19,358 nt of DNA from JBFWML01 sp050251635 (GCA_050251635.1 JBFWML010000041.1:1-19358); one strand, 5' to 3'; shown: positions 1 to 7,175, numbered from the stretch's first letter. Numbers and translations: made by a program. Notes: generated from the sequence alone by a model not told the origin.

Positions 1-97
1 CGGGCGCTTTGAAATCCATCTGCGGATCGAGACTTTTGGCGCAACCGGAAAAAAGCACCACCAAACCGGCTGTGGCGATGAGCGCACCTTTTCGCAT
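1..97 (-). CDS. Lipoprotein, N-terminal fragment
   Basis: Only the first 32 codons lie in the window; the gene runs off the left edge. The peptide begins MRKGALIATAG, has a short basic n-region, a hydrophobic core and an FSGC lipobox with the lipidated cysteine at residue 19. It is therefore expected to be exported and lipid-anchored in the envelope. The start is supported by AAGGAGTT (101-108 on this strand) a few bases upstream of the ATG at 97. The gene is divergent from the yqeY-like gene. Nothing after the cysteine identifies a family, so no function is assigned. Confidence 0.75.
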   Translation of the reverse strand, partial: MRKGALIATAGLVVLFSGCAKSLDPQMDFKAP

Positions 98-121
98 CTT
101 AACTCCTTGTCACATTGGCTG

Positions 122-130
122 TGTTACAAT
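122..130 (+). promoter_or_regulatory. Candidate extended -10 promoter for the yqeY-like operon
   Basis: TGT followed by TACAAT (125-130) forms an extended -10 element with only one mismatch to TATAAT. A convincing -35 is absent, which fits promoters in Campylobacterota. Transcription from about 137 would leave a leader of about 70 nt before the ATG at 208. This is a motif match only. Confidence 0.4.
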
Positions 131-207
131 CGCCGCTTTCGGGCTATTTGACCGGGTATGAGCAAAAACAATTCCAAAAAATAACCCCACAAACTCAAGG
201 AGATTTC

Positions 208-645
208 ATGGCTTCGCTGATCGAACGGATGAAAGAGGATCTCAAAACCGCCATGCGGGAAAAGGAGGCCTTCAAGCGCGACACGCTCAGAACCATCCAG
301 GGCGCAATCAAGCAGGTGGAGGTGGACGAGCGCCGCGAACTTTCCGATGCCGACGTGGAGAAGATTTTGCAAAAGCAGATCAAGCAGCGTCAGGACGCGA
401 TCGAGCAGTACACCGCCGGCGGCCGCCCCGAGCTGGCCCAAAAGGAGCAGGATGAGATCGCGGTGATCGAAAGCTATCTGCCCAAACAGATGAGCGATGC
501 GGAGCTGGAGGCGGCGCTTAAGGCTATTATCGCCCGCGTCGAACCCAAGGCGATCGGCCCGGTGATGGCCGAAGCCAAAACCGAAATCGGCACGCGCGCC
601 GACGGCAAACGCATCAGCCAGATGGTCAAAACGCTGCTCGGCTGA
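208..645 (+). CDS. GatB/YqeY domain protein
   Basis: This 145-residue protein matches the YqeY family in length and sequence: an N-terminal helical part (MKEDLKTAMREKEAFKRDTL, residues 7-26), the central KQRQDAIEQYTAGGRPELA segment, then EIAVIESYLPKQMS and the C-terminal helical domain ending GKRISQMVKTLLG. The C-terminal domain resembles the tail of GatB, the tRNA-dependent amidotransferase subunit; the cellular role of stand-alone YqeY proteins is not settled. I chose the ATG at 208 because AAGGAG lies 5 nt upstream (197-202); an earlier in-frame TTG would add 31 residues unlike the family and would swallow the candidate promoter. Its stop overlaps the next start by 1 nt (TGATG). Confidence 0.92.
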   Translation: MASLIERMKEDLKTAMREKEAFKRDTLRTIQGAIKQVEVDERRELSDADVEKILQKQIKQRQDAIEQYTAGGRPELAQKEQDEIAVIESYLPKQMSDAELEAALKAIIARVEPKAIGPVMAEAKTEIGTRADGKRISQMVKTLLG

Positions 646-1745
646 TGCAGGAGAACAAGCCCTCCCTCGACGAACAACGCGCCACCGTCGATGCGCTGTT
701 TGAGGATCCCGCCGTTTTTGAGAGCGAGCTGTTTATGGTTCAGGATCAAACCGGGCTGAGGGAGGTGATGCAAACCGCCGCCAAAGCAGTGCTCGATCGG
801 CCGCGCGGACAGGCGACAATCAACTTCGCCACCCTCAAAAGCTACGAGCAGTTTCGCATCGAAGGGTGTGTGCTGGCCCTTAAGGAGCTGATGGACGAGG
901 AGCTTGATTATCTCATCCGCCAAGAGGCCGGGTTCGACGACATCGTGGCCGATGAGGTGCGCGGCGATTCGAAAAAACAGGCCTTTATGATCACCCGGGC
1001 CAAAACCTACTTTCTCAACTTTCAATCCCTCTTCAAGGCCGCGATCGCCGACACCTTTTTTCAACGCATCGAATCCGCAGCGGAGATGACGGCGATCGAC
1101 AAGATTGTGCAAGAGGTGATCGACGGCGTTTCGCGCTATGCGCCGGTGCTGGTGCAAAACGGCGTGCCGCTGGCGCGCAAGGGCGATCAGATCTGGATGC
1201 GCCTGAAGCAGGCTAGAGCGGCCAAGGAAAAAGAGCTTGCCGCGGCGCAGGAGGATGTCTCACGGCTCACCCGCCAGCTGCGCGGCATCGAACTGAACCT
1301 GACCGCCATCGAAAAGGCCCGCGCCCTGACCTTGGCCGATCTGGAAAACATGGGGCCCGATCAGATGAAAGAGGCGGTCATTAACGAGGACGGCAGCCTG
1401 ACGGAAAAAAAGCGCCTTATGCAGTTTTTGCCCGCCGGGGAGCTGGCGCTTTATGCCGCCGATCAGATGGATCGCGGGCGGCGCAACGGCCGTAACGATA
1501 TTCAAAAGGCCGAATACAAGCGGGCTACCGCCTTTTACGAAAACTGCAACATCAACAACACCGCCAAAGAGCTCGATTCTAAAACCGGGCTGCTCAAGGC
1601 CGAGCTGCCCCAAAAAAAAGAGGCGCTCGAACGGGCCGAAAAAAAGCTGGCCGCCCTGGAGCATAAGGGGTTGGAGCAGTTTGACGAATCGCTGTTAAAA
1701 ATCCGCAACGCGTTTATTGAAAATATCGGTAAAACCCGGCTTTAG
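645..1745 (+). CDS. Unrecognised coiled-coil cytosolic protein
   Basis: This is a 366-residue protein with no signal peptide or membrane helix. I do not recognise the family. The N-terminal half (about 1-180) is mixed and looks globular. Residues about 183-230 and 305-345 are rich in K, E, A and L with heptad-like spacing and probably form coiled coils, separated by a segment containing NMGPDQMKEAVINEDGS. There are only two cysteines (75 and 301) and no nucleotide-binding or catalytic motif that I can see. It starts on the ATG overlapping the yqeY stop (TGATG), so the two are very likely translated together; this physical coupling is the only functional clue. A GC-rich hairpin overlaps its stop codon. 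Confidence 0.8.
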   Translation: MQENKPSLDEQRATVDALFEDPAVFESELFMVQDQTGLREVMQTAAKAVLDRPRGQATINFATLKSYEQFRIEGCVLALKELMDEELDYLIRQEAGFDDIVADEVRGDSKKQAFMITRAKTYFLNFQSLFKAAIADTFFQRIESAAEMTAIDKIVQEVIDGVSRYAPVLVQNGVPLARKGDQIWMRLKQARAAKEKELAAAQEDVSRLTRQLRGIELNLTAIEKARALTLADLENMGPDQMKEAVINEDGSLTEKKRLMQFLPAGELALYAADQMDRGRRNGRNDIQKAEYKRATAFYENCNINNTAKELDSKTGLLKAELPQKKEALERAEKKLAALEHKGLEQFDESLLKIRNAFIENIGKTRL

Positions 1746-1763
1746 AATGCCGGGTGTTTATTT
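1734..1763. terminator. Possible bidirectional rho-independent terminator
   Basis: ACCCGGC (1734-1740) and GCCGGGT (1749-1755) form a perfect 7-bp stem with an 8-nt loop that contains the TAG stop of the upstream gene. On the plus strand the stem is followed by a moderately T-rich tract (GTTTATTT); on the minus strand it is followed by TTTTACC. It lies between convergent genes ending at 1745 and 1758, so it could serve both. The T tracts are short, so strength is uncertain. Confidence 0.55.
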
Positions 1764-1910
1764 GCGAAAAACCGGATAGTTCAAGCTTGATTTTTTGACC
1801 TGTCTGGAGGCGAAAAGATTTTTGATTTTAGAGAAGAGGAAAACAAGGGCGTAGGTAAGGGCGGCGGCGGCCACAATGGCCGCAAAGGCCAGTACGATGA
1901 CGAACTCCAT
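1758..1910 (-). CDS. Small single-helix membrane protein (50 aa)
   Basis: The frame reads MEFVIVLAFAAIVAAAALTY and continues to a basic, polar tail ending NYPVFRK. Residues about 3-26 form one strongly hydrophobic helix; the tail has seven lysine or arginine residues and should be cytoplasmic by the positive-inside rule. An AAAGGT ribosome binding site (1916-1921 on this strand) sits 5 nt before the ATG, and the stop abuts a terminator-like hairpin, both arguing for a real gene. It is divergent from the hybrid kinase. I recognise no family; coupling to a membrane complex or to the neighbouring kinase is possible but unproven. Confidence 0.6.
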   Translation of the reverse strand: MEFVIVLAFAAIVAAAALTYALVFLFSKIKNLFASRQVKKSSLNYPVFRK

Positions 1911-1931
1911 GAAGTACCTTTCGGCGGGTTT

Positions 1932-1981
1932 TTTAGATTAAAAACTCATCAACCAAATCGGAAATAAAACAATAATCTAAA
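1932..1981. promoter_or_regulatory. Mirrored 9-mers in divergent promoter region
   Basis: TTTAGATTA (1932-1940) and TAATCTAAA (1973-1981) form a perfect 9-bp inverted repeat around a 32-bp AT-rich spacer. Read outwards, each strand shows TAATCTAAA. TAATCT keeps the most conserved -10 bases (TA at the start and final T), and each copy lies at a plausible distance upstream of its gene (starts at 1910 minus and 2041 plus). It could be two divergent -10 elements or a regulator-binding site. Confidence 0.35.
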
Positions 1982-2040
1982 GCGGTTTATAAGAATTAAG
2001 ATTGTTGCGAAAAAAAGTGTTCATAAAAAACGGGGGCCCG

Positions 2041-3750
2041 ATGAAAAAACACTCCGAAAGACTGCGGCTAATCGCCTGGGCGGTTATCTTTATTTTTGCC
2101 CTTATTGCGCTGGCCTGCAGCCGCCATTGTTCGGGCGAGTGGGTTGCGGAGTGGGCCATCTGGCTCTTTTTGCTGCTTTCGGGCGGCGGTATGCTGGCGA
2201 TCGTGCTGCGCCGGGAGATGCGGCGCGAACGCGAGCTGGCCAGAAGCCACAAGCTGCTGGGCGAATACCGGCGGCTGGTGGACGAGAGCGCCTATGTCTC
2301 CAAAACCGATCTGCAGGGCGTTATCACCTATGTCAATGACCGTTTTTGCGAAATCAGCGGTTTTAGCCGCGAGGAGCTGATCGGCGCGCCGCACAGCATC
2401 GTGCGCCACCCGGATATGAAGGCCGAGGTGTTTGAGCAGATGTGGCAAACCCTGCAGTCCGGGCAGGTCTGGCGCGGCATTATCAAAAACAAAAACCGCA
2501 GCGGCGAAGGCTATTTCGTCGATAGCGTCGTTGCGCCGATCTTTGACGAGCAGGGCGAGGTGAGCGAATACATGGCCCTGCGCTACGACGTGACCGCGCT
2601 GGAAAAGGCGCTGGCCGAGGCCAAGGAGGCCAAGGAGGCCAAGGACCGCTTTTTGGCCAATATGAGCCACGAAATCCGAACCCCGCTGAATGCGATTTTG
2701 GGTTTTGTGGAGCTTTTGAGCGATCGCATCAAAAACGACGAAACCGCCGCCCACTATGTGCGCACCATCGGCCGCAACGGGCAGACACTGCTGGGCATTA
2801 TTAACGACGTGCTCGACTTTGCCAAGATTGAAAGCGGCAAGGTGGAGCTGCACAAATCCCCCTGCGACCTCAAAGCCGAAGTCGAAAGCGTCGTCGAACT
2901 GTTTAAGGCCAACGCGGGGGCCAAGGGGGTGCATCTGGACGAGGTCTGGTGCGAGCCCTTTCCCGCCTGCGTCGTGACCGATCCGCTGCGGGTCCGCCAG
3001 ATTTTGGGCAATCTGCTCTCCAACGCCATCAAGTTCACCCCCAGCGGGCGGCGCGTGACAATCAAGGCCAGCCACAAACCCCAAACCCAAAAGATCGAGT
3101 TTGCCGTCAGCGATCAGGGTATCGGCATCCCGAGCGAGTGGCAAAACCGGATTTTTGAAGCCTTTACGCAGGTGCGCTCCACCGACGCCTCCTTGCACGG
3201 CGGCACGGGGCTGGGCCTTTCCATTTCCCAGGCGTTAGCCAGAGAGCTTGGCGGCGCGCTGGCCTTGCGCAGCGAACTGGGCAAGGGGGCGACTTTTGTG
3301 GTGACGCTGCCTGCGCGCGAGTGCGAAGCCGCGCGTCAAACGGCCGCAAAAGCCGAAGGTTTTTCGGGCAATCAGCGGCGTATTTTGGTGGCCGAAGATC
3401 AGGCGGATAATCAGTTGGTCATCCGCCTGTTTTTGGAGAAGATGGATTTTCAGGTGCAGATTGTAAGCGACGGGCAGGAGGCTTTGGGCCGCTTTTGCGG
3501 CGAACCCTACGATCTGGTGCTGCTCGATGAAAATATGCCTCATCTCAACGGGACGCAAACCCTCAAGCAGATGCGCGCATGGGAAAAACGGTGGAACAAA
3601 AAACCGACGCCGATCGCCGTTTTGACCGCCAATGCCGTCAAGGGCGACCGTGAGCGGTTTTTGGCCGAAGGGTTTGACGACTACCTCAGTAAGCCCATTC
3701 TCAAGCCCGCCCTGGCCGCCCTGCTGCAACGGCTGATCACCAAGGGTTGA
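2041..3750 (+). CDS. PAS-domain hybrid sensor histidine kinase with receiver
   Basis: This 569-residue inner-membrane kinase has two helices (about 10-26 and 38-56) with a very short external loop, so sensing is probably cytoplasmic. A PAS domain (about 78-190) carries the SGFSREELIGAPHSIVRHPD signature of Aer-like PAS domains, which in relatives can bind FAD and sense redox or oxygen state. An EAK-rich linker leads to HisKA with phospho-acceptor His210 (SHEIRTPLN), then HATPase_c with N328, DQGIGIP (358-364), FEAFTQ and GGTGLGL. A fused receiver holds the acidic pair E452/D453, phospho-acceptor Asp496, Thr529 and Lys551, so all key residues are present. I prefer the ATG at 2041; an in-frame TTG at 2002 would add 13 residues. 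The purine stretch GGGGG before 2041 is only a fair ribosome site. No separate output regulator is adjacent. Confidence 0.92.
   Translation: MKKHSERLRLIAWAVIFIFALIALACSRHCSGEWVAEWAIWLFLLLSGGGMLAIVLRREMRRERELARSHKLLGEYRRLVDESAYVSKTDLQGVITYVNDRFCEISGFSREELIGAPHSIVRHPDMKAEVFEQMWQTLQSGQVWRGIIKNKNRSGEGYFVDSVVAPIFDEQGEVSEYMALRYDVTALEKALAEAKEAKEAKDRFLANMSHEIRTPLNAILGFVELLSDRIKNDETAAHYVRTIGRNGQTLLGIINDVLDFAKIESGKVELHKSPCDLKAEVESVVELFKANAGAKGVHLDEVWCEPFPACVVTDPLRVRQILGNLLSNAIKFTPSGRRVTIKASHKPQTQKIEFAVSDQGIGIPSEWQNRIFEAFTQVRSTDASLHGGTGLGLSISQALARELGGALALRSELGKGATFVVTLPARECEAARQTAAKAEGFSGNQRRILVAEDQADNQLVIRLFLEKMDFQVQIVSDGQEALGRFCGEPYDLVLLDENMPHLNGTQTLKQMRAWEKRWNKKPTPIAVLTANAVKGDRERFLAEGFDDYLSKPILKPALAALLQRLITKG
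2617..2643 (+). repeat. Three perfect 9-bp tandem repeats in the kinase linker
   Basis: GAGGCCAAG is repeated three times without mismatch, encoding EAKEAKEAK (residues 193-201). It lies in the helical linker between the PAS and HisKA domains. Slippage here would add or remove three residues and keep the frame. Confidence 0.9.
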
Positions 3751-3774
3751 CGGCTGTTATTCTTATGTTATGAT
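3747..3774 (+). promoter_or_regulatory. Sigma-70-like promoter
   Basis: TTGACG (3747-3752), a 16-bp spacer and TATGAT (3769-3774) make a good two-part promoter. The -35 box overlaps the stop codon of the kinase gene. Transcription would begin near 3781, about 38 nt before the small gene at 3819. Confidence 0.6.
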
Positions 3775-3818
3775 TAAGCGCTAAACTCACTATCAAAACC
3801 CAAGAAAAAGGGGACGGC

Positions 3819-4034
3819 ATGGTGATCATTCTGCCCGCTGAGGATATCCGTCAGCACGTTGACCGGATTTTGCAGGATCAAACCCTGGACAGTGAAGAGA
3901 AGTTTGAAGCCCTCAGCGCTCTGCATGCGCTCGATCCCAAAGAGGCCGAAGCCGCGATCGCCGCTTCGGGAAGGGGCTCTTTAACGGTGGCGTGCCACTC
4001 TTCGCTCTTTACCCCCGCGCAGCTTTACTCCTGA
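3819..4034 (+). CDS. Small acidic helical protein of unknown function
   Basis: This 71-residue protein begins MVIILPAEDIRQHVDRIL. Residues about 7-50 are acidic, rich in Glu, Asp, Leu and Ala, and probably helical; the last 20 residues are of different character (GRGSLTVACHSSLFTPAQ). It has no family I recognise. The AAGGGGAC ribosome site and the upstream two-part promoter support expression. Its 3' end overlaps the end of the convergent gene by 10 nt, so part of the odd C-terminal tail is read from DNA that also codes on the other strand. It might act with the upstream kinase, but the separate promoter gives no proof. Confidence 0.6.
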   Translation: MVIILPAEDIRQHVDRILQDQTLDSEEKFEALSALHALDPKEAEAAIAASGRGSLTVACHSSLFTPAQLYS

Positions 4035-4660
4035 GCAAACAGCTCCACGCTAAAGCCCCGGGCGTCTTCGGTCTGTACCGGTCTGCGGTGAAAAATCAAA
4101 ATCCCCTGACCGAGCGTTTGCTTGAGTGCGTCCGCCGCAGCGGTGGAACGAAACTGCGCCAGTCCGGCTTGCTTGAGTTCATTCAGGGGGCCGGGGTAGG
4201 GTTTTGAATCCACGATCGGCGTCACCGCAAGAAAATGGCGGGTTTTATCCACCCTGTTTTCCAGCGCTTTTTTCAGCCGATCGACACAGACGGCGGGCAC
4301 CTGCCAGCGCCCGATCTCCATCTCCTTGCACTCAACCTTCATAATCGCCTTGGGCACGCGCAGGGTAATCTCCTGCAGGGCCGGCTTGGCGGGCTGATCG
4401 ACGGCGGGCGCGGGCGTGCCGCACTCTTTTTCGACCTCGACCACCACCTCTTTGATGACCTCTTTTACAACTTCACGCACCGGGACGGGCCGGTTTTGCA
4501 GGGCCTTGATTTCTTGGGCCTGACGGGCGATGGTCTCTTTAAGCGCGCCCGAAGCGGCCTGTTCCTGACGCTCCAGCCACAGATAAATAGACGCAATGAC
4601 GACGGCCGCGCCGATAATGCCGATAATAATATGCCAAAAGGGCAATGCGGGGTTTTTCAC
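4025..4660 (-). CDS. Membrane-anchored coiled-coil protein, possible remote OmpA-like fold
   Basis: This is a 211-residue protein with one N-terminal helix (about 9-28), a short coiled coil (30-56), an unusual alternating stretch VREVVKEVIKEVVVEVEKE (61-79), a Pro/Ala-rich spacer (82-96) and a C-terminal domain (97-211). The last domain alternates predicted strands and helices (FLAVTPIVD, then a helix AQFRSTAAADALKQTLG), which recalls an OmpA-type fold, but the usual peptidoglycan-binding Asp and Arg motif is not clear; this is a weak inference. I chose the GTG at 4660 because AAGGAA lies 6 nt upstream; a TTG at 4675 would overlap that site. It is the third gene after the binding protein and kinase and is probably co-transcribed with them. 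Confidence 0.75.
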   Translation of the reverse strand: MKNPALPFWHIIIGIIGAAVVIASIYLWLERQEQAASGALKETIARQAQEIKALQNRPVPVREVVKEVIKEVVVEVEKECGTPAPAVDQPAKPALQEITLRVPKAIMKVECKEMEIGRWQVPAVCVDRLKKALENRVDKTRHFLAVTPIVDSKPYPGPLNELKQAGLAQFRSTAAADALKQTLGQGILIFHRRPVQTEDARGFSVELFAQE

Positions 4661-4673
4661 TGACTTTTCCTTC

Positions 4674-4705
4674 AAGGCCTAAGGGCCTTTACAAGGATCG
4701 TCCTT
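4674..4705 (-). promoter_or_regulatory. Two adjacent short hairpins between kinase and downstream gene
   Basis: AAGGA/TCCTT (4693-4697 with 4701-4705) and AAGGCC/GGCCTT (4674-4679 with 4684-4689) fold next to each other in the 43-nt gap. The first overlaps the kinase stop, the second lies just upstream of the next ribosome site. There is no U tract, so they suggest RNA processing or damped downstream translation rather than termination. Confidence 0.3.
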
Positions 4706-6272
4706 AGGCGTGTTTTGTTGAGTCCTGCCCCAGAGCAACGGTGAGAACGAAACAGGCGCCGCCGCCTTCGTTGTAGGCATCGATGCGGCCCTTGAAGTGC
4801 TCCTCGATAATCAGCTTGGACATATACAAACCCACGCCCGAACCGCTGATAACGCCGCTTCCTTTGCCGGCCTCCTTGGTACTGAAGAAGGGATCGAAAA
4901 TATGTTCCATAACCCCGGCTTCGATCCCGCCGCCGTTGTCGCACACCCGCAAGCGCACCGAACTGATACCCGGTTGCAGCTCGATGCGGATGCGCCCGTT
5001 TTCGACGTTGCGCAGCACGATGGCATCCTTGGCGTTGATCAGCAGATTGACCAGCACCTGCTTAAGCTGCGCGGGATACCCGGTGAGTAAAAAGGGCCGC
5101 TCGGGCGGATCGAATCCGATCTCGATGCGGTGGTGGGCCATCTCCGCCCCCAGCAGCTCGATCGCCTGCGCGATCGCCTCGGCGGGGTCGAACCGTTCGG
5201 CCTGATTGTCGGGTTTGAAAAAGCTTCTAAAGCTGTCGATCGTGCGGGAAAGATCGCCAATCTGCTTCATCGACCGGGTGACGTTTTCATCCAGATAACG
5301 ATCGTCCAGCTCGCCGTGTTGCCAGGCGTCGCGGATATCCTGAACCGTCAGCGCCAGCGCGTTGAGGGGTTGACGCCAGTGGTGGGCGATAGCGCCGATC
5401 ATCTCCCCCATGGCCGCCACGCGGGAGTGCTGCAAAAGCACCTTGTGTTCGCCCGCGCGCCGCTGCGTCTCCTCGTGCACGCGCTCTTCCAGACGGGTCG
5501 AAAGCAGGCGGTAGCTCTCCTGACTTTGGCGCAGCTCCTCTTCGCGCCGCCGGATCTGTTCGCCCATGCGCACCAGATGGCGCATCAACCGGTCCATCTC
5601 CAAACTGCCCCCCGGCGGCAAAGGCAGATACTCCCCGCGCCCGATTCCGTCAAGGTGTTCAAGCACCTGACCCAGCGGCCTGTGAACCTGCCGCTTGAGG
5701 GCCAGCGCGATCGTAAAGGCGATCAGCAGCGCCATCACCGCAATGACGGCCATCAAAATCAAAAGGGTTTGCCGCGCGTCGCTGAGAAAGTCGTTTTGGG
5801 CGCGGTAAAGCACCATCTCCCAATCCCACGGCGCAAACCGCAGCGTGTGGGTCAGACAGCCTGAATCGCCGGGGCCGCAAGGGGCGGGGCCAAAGAGCCG
5901 TCCGGCCTGCGCGCGCGCCTGTTCATCGCGCGGCAGCAGAAGCGATCCGCCGGCCTTAAGATAGATTTTAATCCCCCCTTGGGCGTTGCCGAAGCGCTCC
6001 AGATAGCCCAAGCTCTCCTTTTGGGCAATTTCCGACATCCGCGCAAAACGGTCGGGTTCCTGCCCGAAGGCGTGAAAGAGCAGGGCGTAATCCGATCGCA
6101 GGCGGCCCATAATGCGCTCGCCTTCGGCTCTAAGCCCCTCTTCGGCCTTGAGGTGGATTTCGTGAACGACAATCCGCTCGATCAAAATATAGGCGCTCAC
6201 GGCGGCCAGAGTCATGAGCGTCAGCACCGGCCATAAAAACCGCGCCAGCAGGCTTTTGGGCAGCCAGTTCAC
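4704..6272 (-). CDS. Sensor histidine kinase with periplasmic domain
   Basis: This is a 522-residue membrane kinase. Helices at about 13-32 and 168-192 enclose a periplasmic domain of about 135 residues ending PWDWEMVLYRAQNDFL, which resembles a single Cache fold and has two cysteines (132, 139). A HAMP-like segment (about 190-245) and coiled coil (about 240-280) follow. The H-box is AIAHHWRQPLN with His297 as expected phospho-acceptor; ATP-binding motifs are N413, DNGGG (445-449), FDPFFSTK (459-466) and GSGVGL (477-482). There is no receiver domain and no response regulator nearby, so the partner is elsewhere. Start: the GTG at 6272 overlaps the TGA of the binding-protein gene (GTGA) with GGAGAG 5 nt before it, so the two are translationally coupled. 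Confidence 0.92.
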   Translation of the reverse strand: MNWLPKSLLARFLWPVLTLMTLAAVSAYILIERIVVHEIHLKAEEGLRAEGERIMGRLRSDYALLFHAFGQEPDRFARMSEIAQKESLGYLERFGNAQGGIKIYLKAGGSLLLPRDEQARAQAGRLFGPAPCGPGDSGCLTHTLRFAPWDWEMVLYRAQNDFLSDARQTLLILMAVIAVMALLIAFTIALALKRQVHRPLGQVLEHLDGIGRGEYLPLPPGGSLEMDRLMRHLVRMGEQIRRREEELRQSQESYRLLSTRLEERVHEETQRRAGEHKVLLQHSRVAAMGEMIGAIAHHWRQPLNALALTVQDIRDAWQHGELDDRYLDENVTRSMKQIGDLSRTIDSFRSFFKPDNQAERFDPAEAIAQAIELLGAEMAHHRIEIGFDPPERPFLLTGYPAQLKQVLVNLLINAKDAIVLRNVENGRIRIELQPGISSVRLRVCDNGGGIEAGVMEHIFDPFFSTKEAGKGSGVISGSGVGLYMSKLIIEEHFKGRIDAYNEGGGACFVLTVALGQDSTKHA

Positions 6273-7096
6273 AGCAGCTCTCCAATGGCGCGCAGCTCCG
6301 CGCGGACCGGATCGAACAGCGCATCGTCGGCCGCCACCGCGCCAAAGCGCAGATAGGGGTGCCACGATTCGCGCCGGTGGGCATCCTGATGCTTCAGGCT
6401 CAAAACGGCAGAACGGATCAGCGCCTGATGGGCCTTGGGGATGCGTTCAACATTGAGCACAATCACGAAGTTGGGGTAGGGACCGTTGATGCTCAGGTGG
6501 CGGATGCCCATATGGCGGTAGCGATCGACAATATCGCTCCGCGCCGCCGCCACGTCCGCCTCCTGCAGCATCAGTGCCATAACCGCATCGACATGGGTGC
6601 CCGCGAAGCGGTAGCGGTTGGACTGCATGGAGCCGCCCGCGCGTTTTAGGGCGCTTACGGGGGAGAGCCAGCCGCAGGTGGAGAGGCGCTGGGTCAGGGC
6701 AAGCCGCTGACCGCTGACCTGCTCCAGACTTTTAAGCGGGCTCTCTTCGCGCACCGCCAGACTGCAGTGGTAGGTGCTGCCGCCTTCGTCGTCGAGAAAA
6801 ACGGCGATCGGCTCGGCATCGACGCAGCGGGCCTTGAGCATCACGTAGGGTTGCGGCCCCATGTGGGCCATATGGACCTTGCCCTGACGCATCTTTTCGA
6901 TCAGCTCTTCGTGGGTGTCGGTATAGACAAACTCAAAGCCGAGTCCGGTTTTTTGGGAGAGGTAATTTAAAAAAGGTTCGTAGGCTTTGGCCAGTTGGGC
7001 GGTTTTTTCGTAGCGGATGACGCTGAAATGATAGACCGGGCCGGCGATCGCCTGAACCAGAATCAATCCAACAAACACCCCGATTCGTAAACGCAT
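6269..7096 (-). CDS. Periplasmic PhnD-like (phosphate/phosphonate-type) binding protein
   Basis: This is a 275-residue protein with a signal peptide (about 1-18, probable cleavage after AIA). The mature part matches the PhnD-type periplasmic binding family: an N-terminal YEPFLNYLSQKTG segment, GKVHMAHMGPQPYVML (72-87), a central STCGWLSPVSALKRAG (139-154) and EADVAAARSDIVDRY (179-193). Members bind oxyanions such as phosphonates or phosphite, and some (AioX type) bind arsenite and act through a sensor kinase instead of a transporter. Here no permease or ATPase follows; a sensor kinase is translationally coupled downstream, so a sensory role is likely. Cysteines 91, 111 and 141 are notable, but ligand identity cannot be told. 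The ATG at 7096 has GGGGAA upstream and gives a proper signal peptide. Confidence 0.88.
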   Translation of the reverse strand: MRLRIGVFVGLILVQAIAGPVYHFSVIRYEKTAQLAKAYEPFLNYLSQKTGLGFEFVYTDTHEELIEKMRQGKVHMAHMGPQPYVMLKARCVDAEPIAVFLDDEGGSTYHCSLAVREESPLKSLEQVSGQRLALTQRLSTCGWLSPVSALKRAGGSMQSNRYRFAGTHVDAVMALMLQEADVAAARSDIVDRYRHMGIRHLSINGPYPNFVIVLNVERIPKAHQALIRSAVLSLKHQDAHRRESWHPYLRFGAVAADDALFDPVRAELRAIGELL

Positions 7097-7126
7097 CCAT
7101 TCCCCGCTTAAACAGTCACTTGGGCA

Positions 7127-7135
7127 AGTATAACA
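7127..7135 (-). promoter_or_regulatory. Extended -10 promoter for the binding protein/kinase operon
   Basis: On the minus strand TGT is followed by TATACT (7132-7127), one mismatch from TATAAT with the extended TGn. Start of transcription near 7120 would leave a leader of about 24 nt before the ATG at 7096. Confidence 0.55.
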
Positions 7136-7175
7136 CTCCTTGCCTCGCGCACGGGCAGCGGGCTTTGCCTTGTGT

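Noticed and set aside
115..207. N-terminal extension of the YqeY protein from a TTG
   Set aside because: The extra 31 residues are unlike the family, the candidate promoter lies inside, and the ATG at 208 has a strong ribosome site.
3987..3998. Short palindrome GTGGCGTGCCAC within the end of the small acidic gene
   Set aside because: Its loop would be too small for a stable hairpin, and it lies in coding sequence.
3992..4207. A 71-codon plus-strand frame starting MPLFALYPRAALLL
   Set aside because: It is mostly antisense to the anchored coiled-coil gene and has no ribosome site.
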